Positions 19,039-27,041 of a stretch of 64,000 bases of DNA are shown one piece after another. Made by a program: the position numbers and the translations under genes. The stretch comes from JAWKJY01 sp041393535 (GTDB taxonomy: Bacteria; Actinomycetota; Thermoleophilia; Gaiellales; Gaiellaceae): NCBI GenBank assembly GCA_041393535.1, contig JAWKJY010000001.1, positions 62,001 to 126,000 on the forward strand, read 5' to 3'. Within the stretch, counting starts at the first letter, position 1. Each line of letters begins with the position of its first letter. The notes beneath the pieces are model-generated. The model was given only the letters and a program-made list of their open reading frames with translations. It was not told where the DNA came from and did no database searches.

Positions 19039-19875
19039 ATGCGCAAGAAGCTCGGAGTGATCTGCGCCCTCGCGGCGTGCGCCATCGGCGTCACGTCGGC
19101 CACGGCGGCCAACGCCGCGACGCTGCGCACCGGCGGCTCGACCGGCATGCAGCTCCTCGCGACGGCGATGGCGAACTCGTGGAACCAGGCCCAGGCGAAG
19201 AAGGCCGGGTTCAACGTGACCGTCACGGGCGGGGGCTCGGGCGCCGGCATCCGCGGCGCCGCGAACGGCACGTTCGACGTCGGCAACTCGTCCCGCGACA
19301 AGGGCTCGAGCGACGCGGCGGCGACCGTCTTCACCGCCGCCGCGCGCGAGCCGTTCGTGATCATCGTCAACCCGAAGAACACGGTCAAGAAGCTGACCAA
19401 GGCCCAGGTCAAGGACATCCTGATCGGGAACATCAGCAACTGGAAGCAGGTCGGCGGCGCCGACGCGCCGATCGTCCGCTACGGGCGCACCGACGTCTCG
19501 GGCACCTTCGCCTCGTGCAAGAAGCTGTTCACCGACGGCCAGCAGTGGGCGAGCGGCTACTTCCCCGCCCCGAGCGCGGGCATCGACCGCGCCAAGGTCG
19601 CGCGGGACCGGAACGGCGTCTCGTGCGTCACGCTCGCCTACCTGCTGACCGCGAAGGGCAGCCTCAAGATCGACGGCGTCACGATCGACGGCGTCGCGCC
19701 CACGCTGCGCAACGCCGCGTCCGGCAAGTACCCGTACCTCAACAACCAGTACTTCGTGACGAACGGGAACCCGTCGGGCAACGCCGCCGCGTACATCGCC
19801 TGGGCGACCTCGAAGGCGACCCAGTGCTCGATCACGATCAAGTACGCGCTCCCGATCGCCGGGGTCACCTGCTAG
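19039..19875 (+). CDS. pstS: Phosphate ABC transporter substrate-binding protein PstS
   Basis: A 278-residue exported phosphate-binding protein. ATG 19039 has AGGAGG upstream. The N-terminus is a signal peptide ending near ATAANA; the LAAC at residues 11-14 lies too early for a normal lipobox, so the protein may be released rather than lipid-anchored. Phosphate-loop motifs are TGGSTGMQLL, GGGSGAGIRGAANGTFDVG and NSSRD, followed by REPFVIIVNPKN and ISNWKQVGG, all typical of PstS-like proteins. It is shorter than classical PstS (about 350-370). It lies behind the PHO box and 64 bp before pstC, with a strong hairpin between that may set a high PstS to permease ratio. Confidence 0.92.
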   Translation: MRKKLGVICALAACAIGVTSATAANAATLRTGGSTGMQLLATAMANSWNQAQAKKAGFNVTVTGGGSGAGIRGAANGTFDVGNSSRDKGSSDAAATVFTAAAREPFVIIVNPKNTVKKLTKAQVKDILIGNISNWKQVGGADAPIVRYGRTDVSGTFASCKKLFTDGQQWASGYFPAPSAGIDRAKVARDRNGVSCVTLAYLLTAKGSLKIDGVTIDGVAPTLRNAASGKYPYLNNQYFVTNGNPSGNAAAYIAWATSKATQCSITIKYALPIAGVTC

Positions 19876-19895
19876 CGACCGACGACGTGGTACCC

Positions 19896-19923
19896 GCGGG
19901 GGCCGGCGCGCGCCGGCCCCCGC
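19896..19923 (+). terminator. Perfect 28-bp GC palindrome between pstS and pstC
   Basis: The 28 bases are their own reverse complement (GCGGGGGCCGGCGC and its mirror). RNA from here would fold into a strong hairpin. There is no T-run, so partial termination or 3'-end protection of pstS mRNA is more likely than full termination. Confidence 0.6.
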
Positions 19924-19939
19924 ACGCGTCTCCGCCCCG

Positions 19940-20971
19940 ATGGCCCTCTCCCCGCAGACCGCGCTGCCGCGTCACGACCCGGCGGCGATCGCCCGCGCCG
20001 CGCGGCGCCTCGAGCGCCGGGAGCGGGCCGCCTACCTGACGTTCGCCGGGCTCGGCGTCGTCGCGCTCGTCGTCGTCGCGCTCGTCGCGGTGTACGTCGT
20101 GCGCAAGGCCTGGCCGGCGTTCGAGCACAACGGCGTCTCGATCCTCGGCAACCGCGCCGTTCCCGGGATGGACGAGGAGCTGAACCGCTCGTTCAGCGGC
20201 TTCCAGGGCCAGCCGTACCGCGAGCTGCACGCCTGGCCCGCGATCTACGGGACGCTGCTGACGACGGGCGGGGCCGTCCTGCTGAGCGTGCCCTTCTCGA
20301 TCCTCGCGGCGATCTTCGTCGCCGAGCTGGCGCCGCGTGGCGTCCTTCGCGTCGTCGAGCCGGTCGTGCGCCTGCTCGCCGCCGTGCCGTCCGTCGTCTG
20401 GGGGCTGTTCGCGCTGCTCGTCCTCGCGCCCTGGGTCGATCGCTTCCTGATCCCCGACACCCTCGCCACCGACTACGCGAGCAGCGTCGCGCTGACGGGC
20501 TCGAGCTTCCTGCTCGGCGTGCTCGTCCTGACGCTGATGATCGCGCCGTTCGAGATCTCGATCTTCACGGACGCCCTGCGCGCCGTCCCCGACCAGTGGC
20601 GCCAGGGAGGCAGGGCGCTCGGCCTCGACACGTGGCGCACGGTGGTCCGGATCTCGCTGCCGGTGATCCGCCCGGCGATCGTCGCCGGCACGGTGCTCGC
20701 CACGGGCCGCGCGATCGGGGAGGCGATCGCGCTCTCGATGGCCGCGGGCGGCGTCGGCTTCATCCCGAACCCGCTCGACGGGTTCACGTTCTTCCTCGAG
20801 CCGGTCCGCCCGCTCGCCAGCGCGATCGTCGACTACCAGGAGGGCATCGGGGCCGCCGACCTCGAGGCGAACCTCTTCGCGTTCGGGACGATGATCCTCG
20901 TCTCGGCGCTCGCGCTGATGCTGGCCGCGCGCCTGATCGTCGCCCCGATCCGCTCGAAGGGGAGCCCCTGA
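19940..20971 (+). CDS. pstC: Phosphate ABC transporter permease PstC
   Basis: A 343-residue inner-membrane permease. A basic cytoplasmic tail of about 35 residues precedes the first membrane helix (FAGLGVVALVVVALVAVYVV). The TM1-TM2 loop carries a long extracytoplasmic insertion, as in PstC, and then five more helices follow. The EAA-type coupling loop is GRALGLDTWRTVVRISLPV and VLATGRAIGEAIALSMAAGG is the conserved PstC stretch after it. The stop overlaps the pstA start as TGATG. It forms the channel with PstA. Confidence 0.95.
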   Translation: MALSPQTALPRHDPAAIARAARRLERRERAAYLTFAGLGVVALVVVALVAVYVVRKAWPAFEHNGVSILGNRAVPGMDEELNRSFSGFQGQPYRELHAWPAIYGTLLTTGGAVLLSVPFSILAAIFVAELAPRGVLRVVEPVVRLLAAVPSVVWGLFALLVLAPWVDRFLIPDTLATDYASSVALTGSSFLLGVLVLTLMIAPFEISIFTDALRAVPDQWRQGGRALGLDTWRTVVRISLPVIRPAIVAGTVLATGRAIGEAIALSMAAGGVGFIPNPLDGFTFFLEPVRPLASAIVDYQEGIGAADLEANLFAFGTMILVSALALMLAARLIVAPIRSKGSP

Positions 20972-21891
20972 TGCGCTCGCGCAGCCTCGGCACCCGGGTC
21001 GGCATCGGGCTCGCCTGGGTCGCCGGCCTCTCGCTCGTCGCGATGATCCTCGGGATCGTCGTCTGGCTCGGGGTCAAGGGCGCCTCGGCGCTCTCCTGGG
21101 ACTTCGTCAGCCAGGACCCGACGCCGGGCACGATCGAGGAGGGCGTCCTCGGCGGCATCCGCGGGCCGCTCGTCGGGACGCTGCTCGTGACGACGATCGG
21201 CGTCGCGGTCGCGCTGCCGATCGGCCTCGGCGCGGCGATCTTCCTCGCCGAGTACCGCCGGCCGCGCTGGCTCGCACGCGTCGTCGAGCAGGGAATCGAG
21301 CTGCTCTTCGGGATCCCGAGCATCGTCTTCGCGCTCTTCGGCCTGGCCGTGTTCACGAGCTCGGCGCTGATCCCGCTCTCGTCCGAGATCGGCTCGTCCG
21401 GGAAGGCGTACGGGCAGTCGTTCATCGTGGCCGGCCTGATGATGTCGCTGATCGCGATCCCGCCGATCGCACGCTCGGCGGAGGAGGCGATCCGGGCGAT
21501 CCCGGACGATCTGCGCGAGGCGTCGTACGCGCTCGGCAAGGGCCGGCTGACGACGATCCGTCGGATCACGCTGCCGGGCGCCCGGCCCGGGATCGCGACC
21601 GGGGTGATCCTGGGCGGCGGCAAGATCGCCGGCGACACGGCGATCGTCTGGCTCCTGCTCGGCGGCGTGATCACCTGGGAGAACGCCCAGTGGTACTCGC
21701 CGGAGCACTGGCTCGACACGCTCCGTGGCACGGGCGCGACCCTCACGACGTACGTCTACTTCGCCTCGCCCGTCGGCGACGGCAACGCCGAGACGTCGGC
21801 CTACGGCGCGGCGTTCGTCCTGATCCTGCTGATGATCCTCGTCAACGGGGCCGTGCTCGTCGCGAGCCGGAGGGGCGGATGGAAGCGCTGA
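20971..21891 (+). CDS. pstA: Phosphate ABC transporter permease PstA
   Basis: A 306-residue permease, partner of PstC. The N-terminal membrane helix (LAWVAGLSLVAMILGIVVWL) is followed by an extracytoplasmic loop and five further helices. Conserved PstA stretches are EGVLGGIRGPLVGTL, FLAEYRRPRWLARVVEQGIE, LLFGIPSIVFALFGLAVF and the coupling loop EASYALGKGRLTTIRRITLP. ATG 20971 overlaps the pstC stop, and the pstB start lies 13 bases inside its 3' end, so translation is coupled. Confidence 0.95.
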   Translation: MRSRSLGTRVGIGLAWVAGLSLVAMILGIVVWLGVKGASALSWDFVSQDPTPGTIEEGVLGGIRGPLVGTLLVTTIGVAVALPIGLGAAIFLAEYRRPRWLARVVEQGIELLFGIPSIVFALFGLAVFTSSALIPLSSEIGSSGKAYGQSFIVAGLMMSLIAIPPIARSAEEAIRAIPDDLREASYALGKGRLTTIRRITLPGARPGIATGVILGGGKIAGDTAIVWLLLGGVITWENAQWYSPEHWLDTLRGTGATLTTYVYFASPVGDGNAETSAYGAAFVLILLMILVNGAVLVASRRGGWKR

Positions 21892-22706
21892 AGGGCGCCG
21901 GCCGCATGACCGCGCTCGAGGGCGTGCACGACCGTGCCGGCGCCGCGGTCGCGCCCGGCGGCATGGCGGTGGCCGGCCTGCGCGTCGCGTTCGGCGCGAA
22001 CGAGGTCCTGAAGGGCGTCACGCTCGGCTGGGAGGGCGGGACGGTCAGCTCGCTGATCGGCCCGTCCGGCTGCGGGAAGACGACGCTCCTGCGCTCGCTC
22101 AACCGCCTGCTCGAGCTCGCCGACGGCGTCCGGATCGAGGGCTCGATCACGCTCGCCGGCAGCGACGTGCGCGACCAGCCGCCGCACGAGATCCGCCGTC
22201 GCGTCGGGATGGTCTTCCAGCGGCCGAACCCGTTCCCGATGTCCATCCTCGACAACCTCGCGTACGCGATGCGCGACCAGGCCTCGCGCCGCCCGCGCGC
22301 TCGCGGCCTGCACGACCGCGTCGAGCAGGTGCTCCGCCGCGCGTTCCTCTGGGACGAGGTCAAGGACTCGCTGAACCGGTCGGCGCTGCGCCTGTCGGGC
22401 GGCCAGCAGCAGCGCCTCTGCATCGCGCGCGTCCTCGCGCAGCAGCCGGACGTGATCCTGATGGACGAGCCGTGCGCGTCGCTCGACCCGCACTCGACCG
22501 CGCGGATCGAGGAGCTGATCGCCTCGCTGCAGGGGCAGGTGACGCAGATCGTCGTGACCCACAACCTTGCGCAGGCGCGACGCATCTCCGACCGCGTGGC
22601 GTTCCTGCTCATGGGCGAGCTGGTCGAGCACGGCGCGGTGGAGCGCGTGTTCGACCGGCCGGAGCGCGACGAGACGCGCGACTTCGTGGCGGGGACGTTC
22701 GGATGA
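21879..22706 (+). CDS. pstB: Phosphate ABC transporter ATPase PstB (copy 1)
   Basis: A 275-residue ATPase. Walker A is GPSGCGKTT, the Q-loop is VFQRPNPFPMSILDN, the ABC signature is LSGGQQQRL, Walker B is VILMDEP and the switch histidine is in VVTHNL. All catalytic motifs are intact. Start ATG 21879 lies within the end of pstA; ATG 21906 is an alternative. The stop overlaps the start of the FxLYD-like gene as ATGA. A second PstB paralogue is encoded 0.9 kb downstream, so the two might form a heterodimer or serve as alternatives. Confidence 0.93.
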   Translation: MEALKGAGRMTALEGVHDRAGAAVAPGGMAVAGLRVAFGANEVLKGVTLGWEGGTVSSLIGPSGCGKTTLLRSLNRLLELADGVRIEGSITLAGSDVRDQPPHEIRRRVGMVFQRPNPFPMSILDNLAYAMRDQASRRPRARGLHDRVEQVLRRAFLWDEVKDSLNRSALRLSGGQQQRLCIARVLAQQPDVILMDEPCASLDPHSTARIEELIASLQGQVTQIVVTHNLAQARRISDRVAFLLMGELVEHGAVERVFDRPERDETRDFVAGTFG

Positions 22707-23620
22707 GGGGCTTCGCGATCGTCGTCGTCGCGGTCGCCGCGCTGGTCGTCCTGCTCGGGGCGTGGACGAACGGCTGGCAGGGCTCGCTCGAGCGCCAGGC
22801 CGAGCTCGCGCCGCTGCAGGAGGCGGAACGGGCCGCGAACATCGCGCAGGGCGCCGAGTCGCTCGCCGGCGAGACGGACGCCGCGCCGGGCACGGCTCCC
22901 GGCCCCGGCATGGTCGCGCCCGAGCCGCCGCCGCCCGTCGACACGGTCGTGGAGGAGCCGGAGGTCTTCGTCTTCGAGGGCGGCGAGCTCGAGGCCGAGG
23001 TGCAGGGGCCGTTCGTCGACGCCGACGCCGGGGCGGTCGCCGTCGTGGTGGCCGTCGCGAACCCCGATCCGGTGCGCCCGATCGTCGACGCCACGATCCA
23101 GATCGAGCTGCTCGACGCGGCGGGCGAGGTGGTCGGCACGAACACGGACCCGGGCACGGACGAGCGGCTGAACCGGATCCCGTCGATCCCGGCGGGCGGC
23201 GAGACCCTGTTCGTGAACGACACGATCGTCCCGACCGGCGAGCCCGTCTCGGCCCGGGCGAGGGCGACGGGCACGCCCGCGGACGTGACGCTGCAGGAGC
23301 TCGACGTGCGGGGGGCGGCGCTCGCCGGCAGCGCCTTCGGCGTCACCGCGACCGGCACGGTCGGGAACCCCGGCGGCGCGGTCGTCGAGCAGGCCCGCGC
23401 GTTCGCGGTCGTCCGCGACGCGGCCGGCGCGATCGTGGGCGCGGGCTCGGCGCTGCTCGAGCCGATCGAGCCGGGCGGCGAGCAGCCCTTCACGATCTTC
23501 GTGGTCGGCGAGACGGCGGGCGAGCTCGAGGTCGTCGTGCCGGCGCTGGCGTCGGCGGGCGCGACCGGCCCGGCCGACACCGGCCCGGCCCCGGCCCCCG
23601 AGACCGGAGGCCTGCCGTGA
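22703..23620 (+). CDS. Membrane-anchored FxLYD-like protein between two pstB genes
   Basis: A 305-residue protein with one N-terminal membrane segment (MRGFAIVVVAVAALVVLLG), then an Ala/Pro/Glu-rich linker and two beta-sandwich repeats. The repeats (ATIQIELLDAAGEVVGTN and ARAFAVVRDAAGAIVGAG, each ending in a phrase like IPAGGETLF or IEPGGEQPF) resemble FxLYD domains. Such proteins are extracellular and poorly understood. It is translationally coupled to both pstB genes (ATGA and GTGA), which is an unusual position. It may be an accessory of the phosphate importer; no direct evidence. Confidence 0.75.
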   Translation: MRGFAIVVVAVAALVVLLGAWTNGWQGSLERQAELAPLQEAERAANIAQGAESLAGETDAAPGTAPGPGMVAPEPPPPVDTVVEEPEVFVFEGGELEAEVQGPFVDADAGAVAVVVAVANPDPVRPIVDATIQIELLDAAGEVVGTNTDPGTDERLNRIPSIPAGGETLFVNDTIVPTGEPVSARARATGTPADVTLQELDVRGAALAGSAFGVTATGTVGNPGGAVVEQARAFAVVRDAAGAIVGAGSALLEPIEPGGEQPFTIFVVGETAGELEVVVPALASAGATGPADTGPAPAPETGGLP

Positions 23621-24429
23621 GCCTCCCGGGCGGGGTCGGCGTGACGAACGGGAAGGCGCCCGGGCCGGCCCCGGCGGGGCCGGTGATGCGCGCCGCGCAC
23701 GTGACCTGCTCGTACGGCGGCACGGTCGCCGTGCGGGACGTGAGCCTCGACGTCCACCGCGGCGAGATCCTCGCGCTGATCGGCCCCTCGGGGTGCGGCA
23801 AGACGACGTTCCTGCGCTCGCTCAACCGGCTGCTCGACCTCGTCCCGTCGGCGCGCGTCGACGGCCGGATCACGCTCGAGGGGGTCGACATCCGCAGCGG
23901 GTGCGACCCGGAGACGCCGCGCCGGCGGGTCGGCTACGTGTTCCAGCTGCCGAACCCGTTCCCGACCTCGATCTTCGACAACGTCTCCCTCGCGATGCTC
24001 GAGCACGGGCTCGCGCGGCGGTCGAGGGACTGCCGGCCCGTGGTCGAGGACGTGCTGCGCCGCGTCGGCCTGCTCGACGAGGTCGAGGGGCGGCTCGGCG
24101 ACTCGGCGCTGCAGCTCTCCGGAGGCCAGCAGCAGCGCCTGTGCATCGCCCGGCTGCTCGCGATCGGCCCGGAGGTCGTGCTGCTCGACGAGCCGTGCTC
24201 GGCGCTCGACCCGCGCTCGACGGCTGCGATCGAGGACGAGCTGCGCGAGCTGAGGCGCGAGCTCGCGGTCGTGATCGTCACGCACAACATGCAGCAGGCG
24301 CGCCGGATCGCCGATCGTGTCGGCTTCTTCCTGGACGGGGAGCTCGTCGAGCTCGGCGACGCCGACCAGGTCTTCGACCGGCCGCGCGACGCGCGCACGG
24401 CCGACTACCTCGCAGGCCGCTTCGGCTGA
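23617..24429 (+). CDS. pstB: Phosphate ABC transporter ATPase PstB (copy 2)
   Basis: A 270-residue ATPase starting at GTG 23617. Walker A is GPSGCGKTT, the Q-loop is VFQLPNPFPTSIFDN, the signature is LSGGQQQRL, Walker B is VVLLDEP and the switch is IVTHNM. It is clearly a PstB but differs from copy 1 throughout, so it is an old duplicate and not an assembly repeat. Both share one PstC/PstA pair. The last gene of the operon ends in a short bidirectional hairpin. No PhoU gene is seen next to it. Confidence 0.93.
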   Translation: MSLPGGVGVTNGKAPGPAPAGPVMRAAHVTCSYGGTVAVRDVSLDVHRGEILALIGPSGCGKTTFLRSLNRLLDLVPSARVDGRITLEGVDIRSGCDPETPRRRVGYVFQLPNPFPTSIFDNVSLAMLEHGLARRSRDCRPVVEDVLRRVGLLDEVEGRLGDSALQLSGGQQQRLCIARLLAIGPEVVLLDEPCSALDPRSTAAIEDELRELRRELAVVIVTHNMQQARRIADRVGFFLDGELVELGDADQVFDRPRDARTADYLAGRFG

Positions 24430-24442
24430 CGGGGGCCGTCAG
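24426..24442. terminator. Bidirectional hairpin overlapping two convergent stop codons
   Basis: CTGACGG (24426-24432) pairs with CCGTCAG (24436-24442) around a GGG loop. The stem contains the pstB stop on the plus strand and the stop of the small minus-strand gene. It is weak (7 bp) but neatly placed between convergent operons. Confidence 0.5.
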
Positions 24443-24621
24443 GCCGCCGCGAGCCGCGGCGCGTCTGCCGCGGGCGCGACGCGGGCTGCGGGCTGCGGCG
24501 GCGGCGCGGGCGGGCGCTCGTCCCGCCACTCGTACGCGGCCAGCGCCACCTCCTCGGCGAGGAACGTCCCGCTGGCCGGCCAGTCGCGGAGGGCCTCACG
24601 CAGGCGGCGGAGGCCCGTCAT
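24439..24621 (-). CDS. Small hypothetical protein (60 aa)
   Basis: ATG 24621 overlaps the stop of the upstream gene as ATGA, which favours a real gene. The product (60 residues) begins MTGLRRLREALRDWPASG, contains FLAEEVALAAYEWRDERP and ends in an Ala/Pro tail. No family recognised. The pair converges on the pst operon. Confidence 0.5.
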   Translation of the reverse strand: MTGLRRLREALRDWPASGTFLAEEVALAAYEWRDERPPAPPPQPAARVAPAADAPRLAAA

Positions 24622-24989
24622 GGGTCCAGCTCGTCGTCGGGCGCGTAGGGGGCGCTGAGCGCCCCGACGGCGATGTCCGCCCACACGCGAGCGGCCTCGT
24701 CGGCCAGCCCGGCCAGCTCGCGCAGGTACCGCCAGCAGAACGTCGGCTCGAGCGCGTCCTCCCAGTCCTCGGCGAGCACCCACTCCTGCCCGATCGGGTC
24801 GTGCCGGGTGGGCAGCTCCGCGAACAGGCGCCGCAGGTCGCCGGACACGTGCTGGAACAGGTGGCGCGCGAACAGCGACGCCTCGAGGTCGAGGCTGCCG
24901 GCGACCGAGCGCAGCGAGACGGCGCGGTGCTCGGCGACGACGGGCTCGGGCAGCTCCACGAGCCGAGCGTAGGAGCGGGCGCGATCCAC
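24618..24989 (-). CDS. Hypothetical protein (123 aa)
   Basis: Starts at GTG 24989. The sequence is rich in Glu, Leu and Trp (LARHLFQHVSGDLRR... then VLAEDWEDALEPTFCWRYL), looks helical and soluble, and has no signal or membrane segment. I do not recognise a family. It is coupled to the 60-residue gene as ATGA, so the two probably act together. The amino-acid make-up is that of a true protein, not a shadow frame. Confidence 0.55.
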   Translation of the reverse strand: MDRARSYARLVELPEPVVAEHRAVSLRSVAGSLDLEASLFARHLFQHVSGDLRRLFAELPTRHDPIGQEWVLAEDWEDALEPTFCWRYLRELAGLADEAARVWADIAVGALSAPYAPDDELDP

Positions 24990-25089
24990 CTGGGCCGCCG
25001 GCCGGTGAAGGCGGGGTGACGGAGCGGAGAACCCGCGTCTCGCCGCGGCAGGAAGGGCGCGGCGGCCGGTCGCCGCCGCGCCGCCGTCG

Positions 25090-25524
25090 TCAGGCCGCGG
25101 CCCGGGCGCGGCGCGCGAGGCGCAGCTGCTCGGAGCGGAGCTCGAGCAGCTCGACGACGTCCCCGACCTGGCGCCAGGGATCGGTGAGCACCGGGCGGCC
25201 GTCGAGCGGCAGGGCCGCGACGATCCGGTCGCCGAGCTCCGCCACGAGCACGTCGCCCGCGGGCGGGCGACGGTCGTCGAGCCGGGCGAGCGTGGCGAGC
25301 GTCGGGGCGTCGCCGGCGGTGGCCGGCCGGATCGTCAGGCCGGCCGAGGCCGTCGAGACGGCCGGCCGCGGCGCCGCGCCGAGCAGCCGGGCCGACCAGC
25401 GCCGCCGGCGGCGGCCGCGGCCGAACGGGTCGGGGCGGTCCGGATCGGCGGCCGCCGCCGCAACGGCCGCGGCCAGCTCGCGGTCGATCTCGCCGGCGCG
25501 GACGCGTGCGAGCTCGTCGAACAT
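25090..25524 (-). CDS. Short GNAT-like N-acetyltransferase-related protein
   Basis: A 144-residue protein starting at ATG 25524 (MFDELARVRAGEIDREL). An Arg-rich linker (FGRGRRRRRWSARLL) leads to a segment LTIRPATAGDAPTLATLARLD followed by VLVAELGDRIVAALPLDG. This is the start of a GNAT fold, but the acetyl-CoA loop that normally follows is missing. It looks like a truncated or minimal GNAT-type domain. It is divergent from the metallophosphoesterase gene. Confidence 0.6.
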   Translation of the reverse strand: MFDELARVRAGEIDRELAAAVAAAAADPDRPDPFGRGRRRRRWSARLLGAAPRPAVSTASAGLTIRPATAGDAPTLATLARLDDRRPPAGDVLVAELGDRIVAALPLDGRPVLTDPWRQVGDVVELLELRSEQLRLARRARAAA

Positions 25525-25798
25525 GCAGTTCCTCCTCTGTCGCCTACGACTCCACCGTACGGGCCCGTGATCGGCCGCACACGGCCCCGGGCCCGCTCGC
25601 GGCCCGTTCGTCACCGGTCCGCAACGCGACCGTTGCCGGCCGGTCGCAGTCGGCCTTCCCGGCGGTCGTCGGCGCTCCTCCGGCGGACACGACACCGACA
25701 CCCGACGGTCACCGCTCGTGCCCGGCGACCGCTCGTAGCGTCGCTCGCGACGGGCCGTCCGCAGGCGCGGGCGGCGTGCGCGTGACGAGAGGAGTGCG
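25525..25798. promoter_or_regulatory. Divergent intergenic region with PHO-like half sites and TAGCGT -10
   Basis: The 274-bp spacer holds a GGTCACCGCTC unit at 25707-25717 and a GTTCGTCACCG at 25606-25616, both weak PHO-like sites. TAGCGT at 25736-25741 is a likely -10 box, in the same context (GTAGCGTC) as the pst promoter. GAGAGGAG at 25788-25795 is the ribosome site for ATG 25799. Confidence 0.4.
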
Positions 25799-26892
25799 AT
25801 GCGCAGGACACTGGCATGGGCGGCGGCGGGCCTCGTCGCCCTCGTGGGCGCGGTCGGCGCCCAGGCGGCGCCGGCCCACGACGACCGTGGCGGCCGCGAC
25901 GACCGCGGCGGGCACGTCGACCGGGGCGACTCCCGCGGCACCTTCACGGTCGCCGTGATCGGCGACACGCCGTACGGTGCCGCCCAGGAGGCGCTCTTCC
26001 CGACCCTCGTCGGCTCGATCAACGCCGATCCGACGGTCGACCTCGTGCTCCATCTCGGCGACATCAAGGCCGGGAGCACCGTCTGCTCGGACGAGTACTT
26101 CGGCTTCGTGTCCGGGCTCTTCTCGACCTTCCGCGACCCGCTCGTCTACACGCCCGGCGACAACGAGTGGACGGACTGCCACCGGCCGAACAACGGCAGC
26201 TACGTCCCGACCGAGCGGCTCGCGAAGCTGCGCGAGGTGTTCTTCCCGCGGCCCGGCGTGACCCTCGGCAAGCGGCCGCTGCGCGTGCTCAGCCAGGCGC
26301 GCCGGGGCTTCCCGGAGAACCAGCTCTGGCTCGAGTCGGGGACCGTGTTCGCCGCGGTCCACGTCGTCGGCTCGAACAACGACCTGCTTCCCTGGGGGAC
26401 GGTCGAGGCGGCCGACCCGTCGCTGACGGCGGTGCGCCAGGCCGAGGTCGCCACGCGGCTCCAGGCCGACCTGGCCTGGCTCGACCGGGCCTTCGACCTC
26501 GCCCACGAGGAGCGCGCGAGGGCGGTCGTCCTCGCGATGCAGGCGGACATGTGGGACGCGTTCTCGGTCGCCAACGGCCTGCCGCTCGACGGCTTCGACC
26601 CGATCGTGCAGCGGATCGCGGACCTGGCGGCCGACTTCGGCAAGCCCGTCCTGATCCTGCAGGGCGACTCCCACGGCTACCTGGTCGACCAGCCGCTCGT
26701 GAACGGCAGCCCCGTCCACCACGTGACGACGGCCGCGCCGAACGTGACCCGGATCGTGGTCGAGGGCGCGCTGACCGCCGACGAGTGGCTGCGGCTCACC
26801 GTCGACACGCGCCGCCGCGCACCGTCGCCGGTCGCCTGGGAGCGGGTGGGCTTCACCCCGGAGGGCCGGGGCCGGGGCCGCGGGCGCCGTAG
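25799..26892 (+). CDS. Secreted metallophosphoesterase (probable frameshift near the 3' end)
   Basis: About 364 residues. A signal peptide (LAWAAAGLVALVGAVGAQAAPA) is followed by an Asp/Arg/Gly-rich stretch and a calcineurin-like phosphoesterase domain with metal motifs VIGDTPYG, LHLGDIKAG, TPGDNEWTDC and LQGDSHGY. After RRAPSPVAWERVGF the annotated frame stays open for 2 kb across the next gene, which cannot be real. The neighbouring frame has TAG at 26890-26892, inside the loop of a strong hairpin. One missing base would make the length 1095 nt (365 codons). It lies between the pst operon and the PhoX-like gene, so release of phosphate from organic esters is likely. Confidence 0.8.
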
Positions 26893-26911
26893 CGCCGTCC
26901 CGCGGCCCCGG
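26872..26911 (+). terminator. Strong hairpin (13-bp stem) after the metallophosphoesterase gene
   Basis: CCGGGGCCGCGGG (26872-26884) pairs perfectly with CCCGCGGCCCCGG (26899-26911) across a 14-base loop that contains the inferred stop codon. No T-run follows. This supports the gene ending here and not running on. Confidence 0.7.
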
Positions 26912-26932
26912 TACACCGGATCTCCACCACCC

Positions 26933-26954
26933 GGTCACGTTCTCGCACCCCATC
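26933..26954 (+). promoter_or_regulatory. Weak PHO-like site upstream of the PhoX-like gene
   Basis: GGTCACGTTCT (26933-26943) followed at 11 bp by CGCACCCCATC. Only the first unit resembles the PHO consensus. It lies 109 bp before ATG 27042. Confidence 0.3.
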
Positions 26955-27041
26955 GAGCCCGGGCCCCGGCTGAGACTGGCTACGGGCCCGTGCCTGCGGA
27001 CGGCCGGGCCGGCGTAACAGCGGACGAAAGGACTCCACCAG

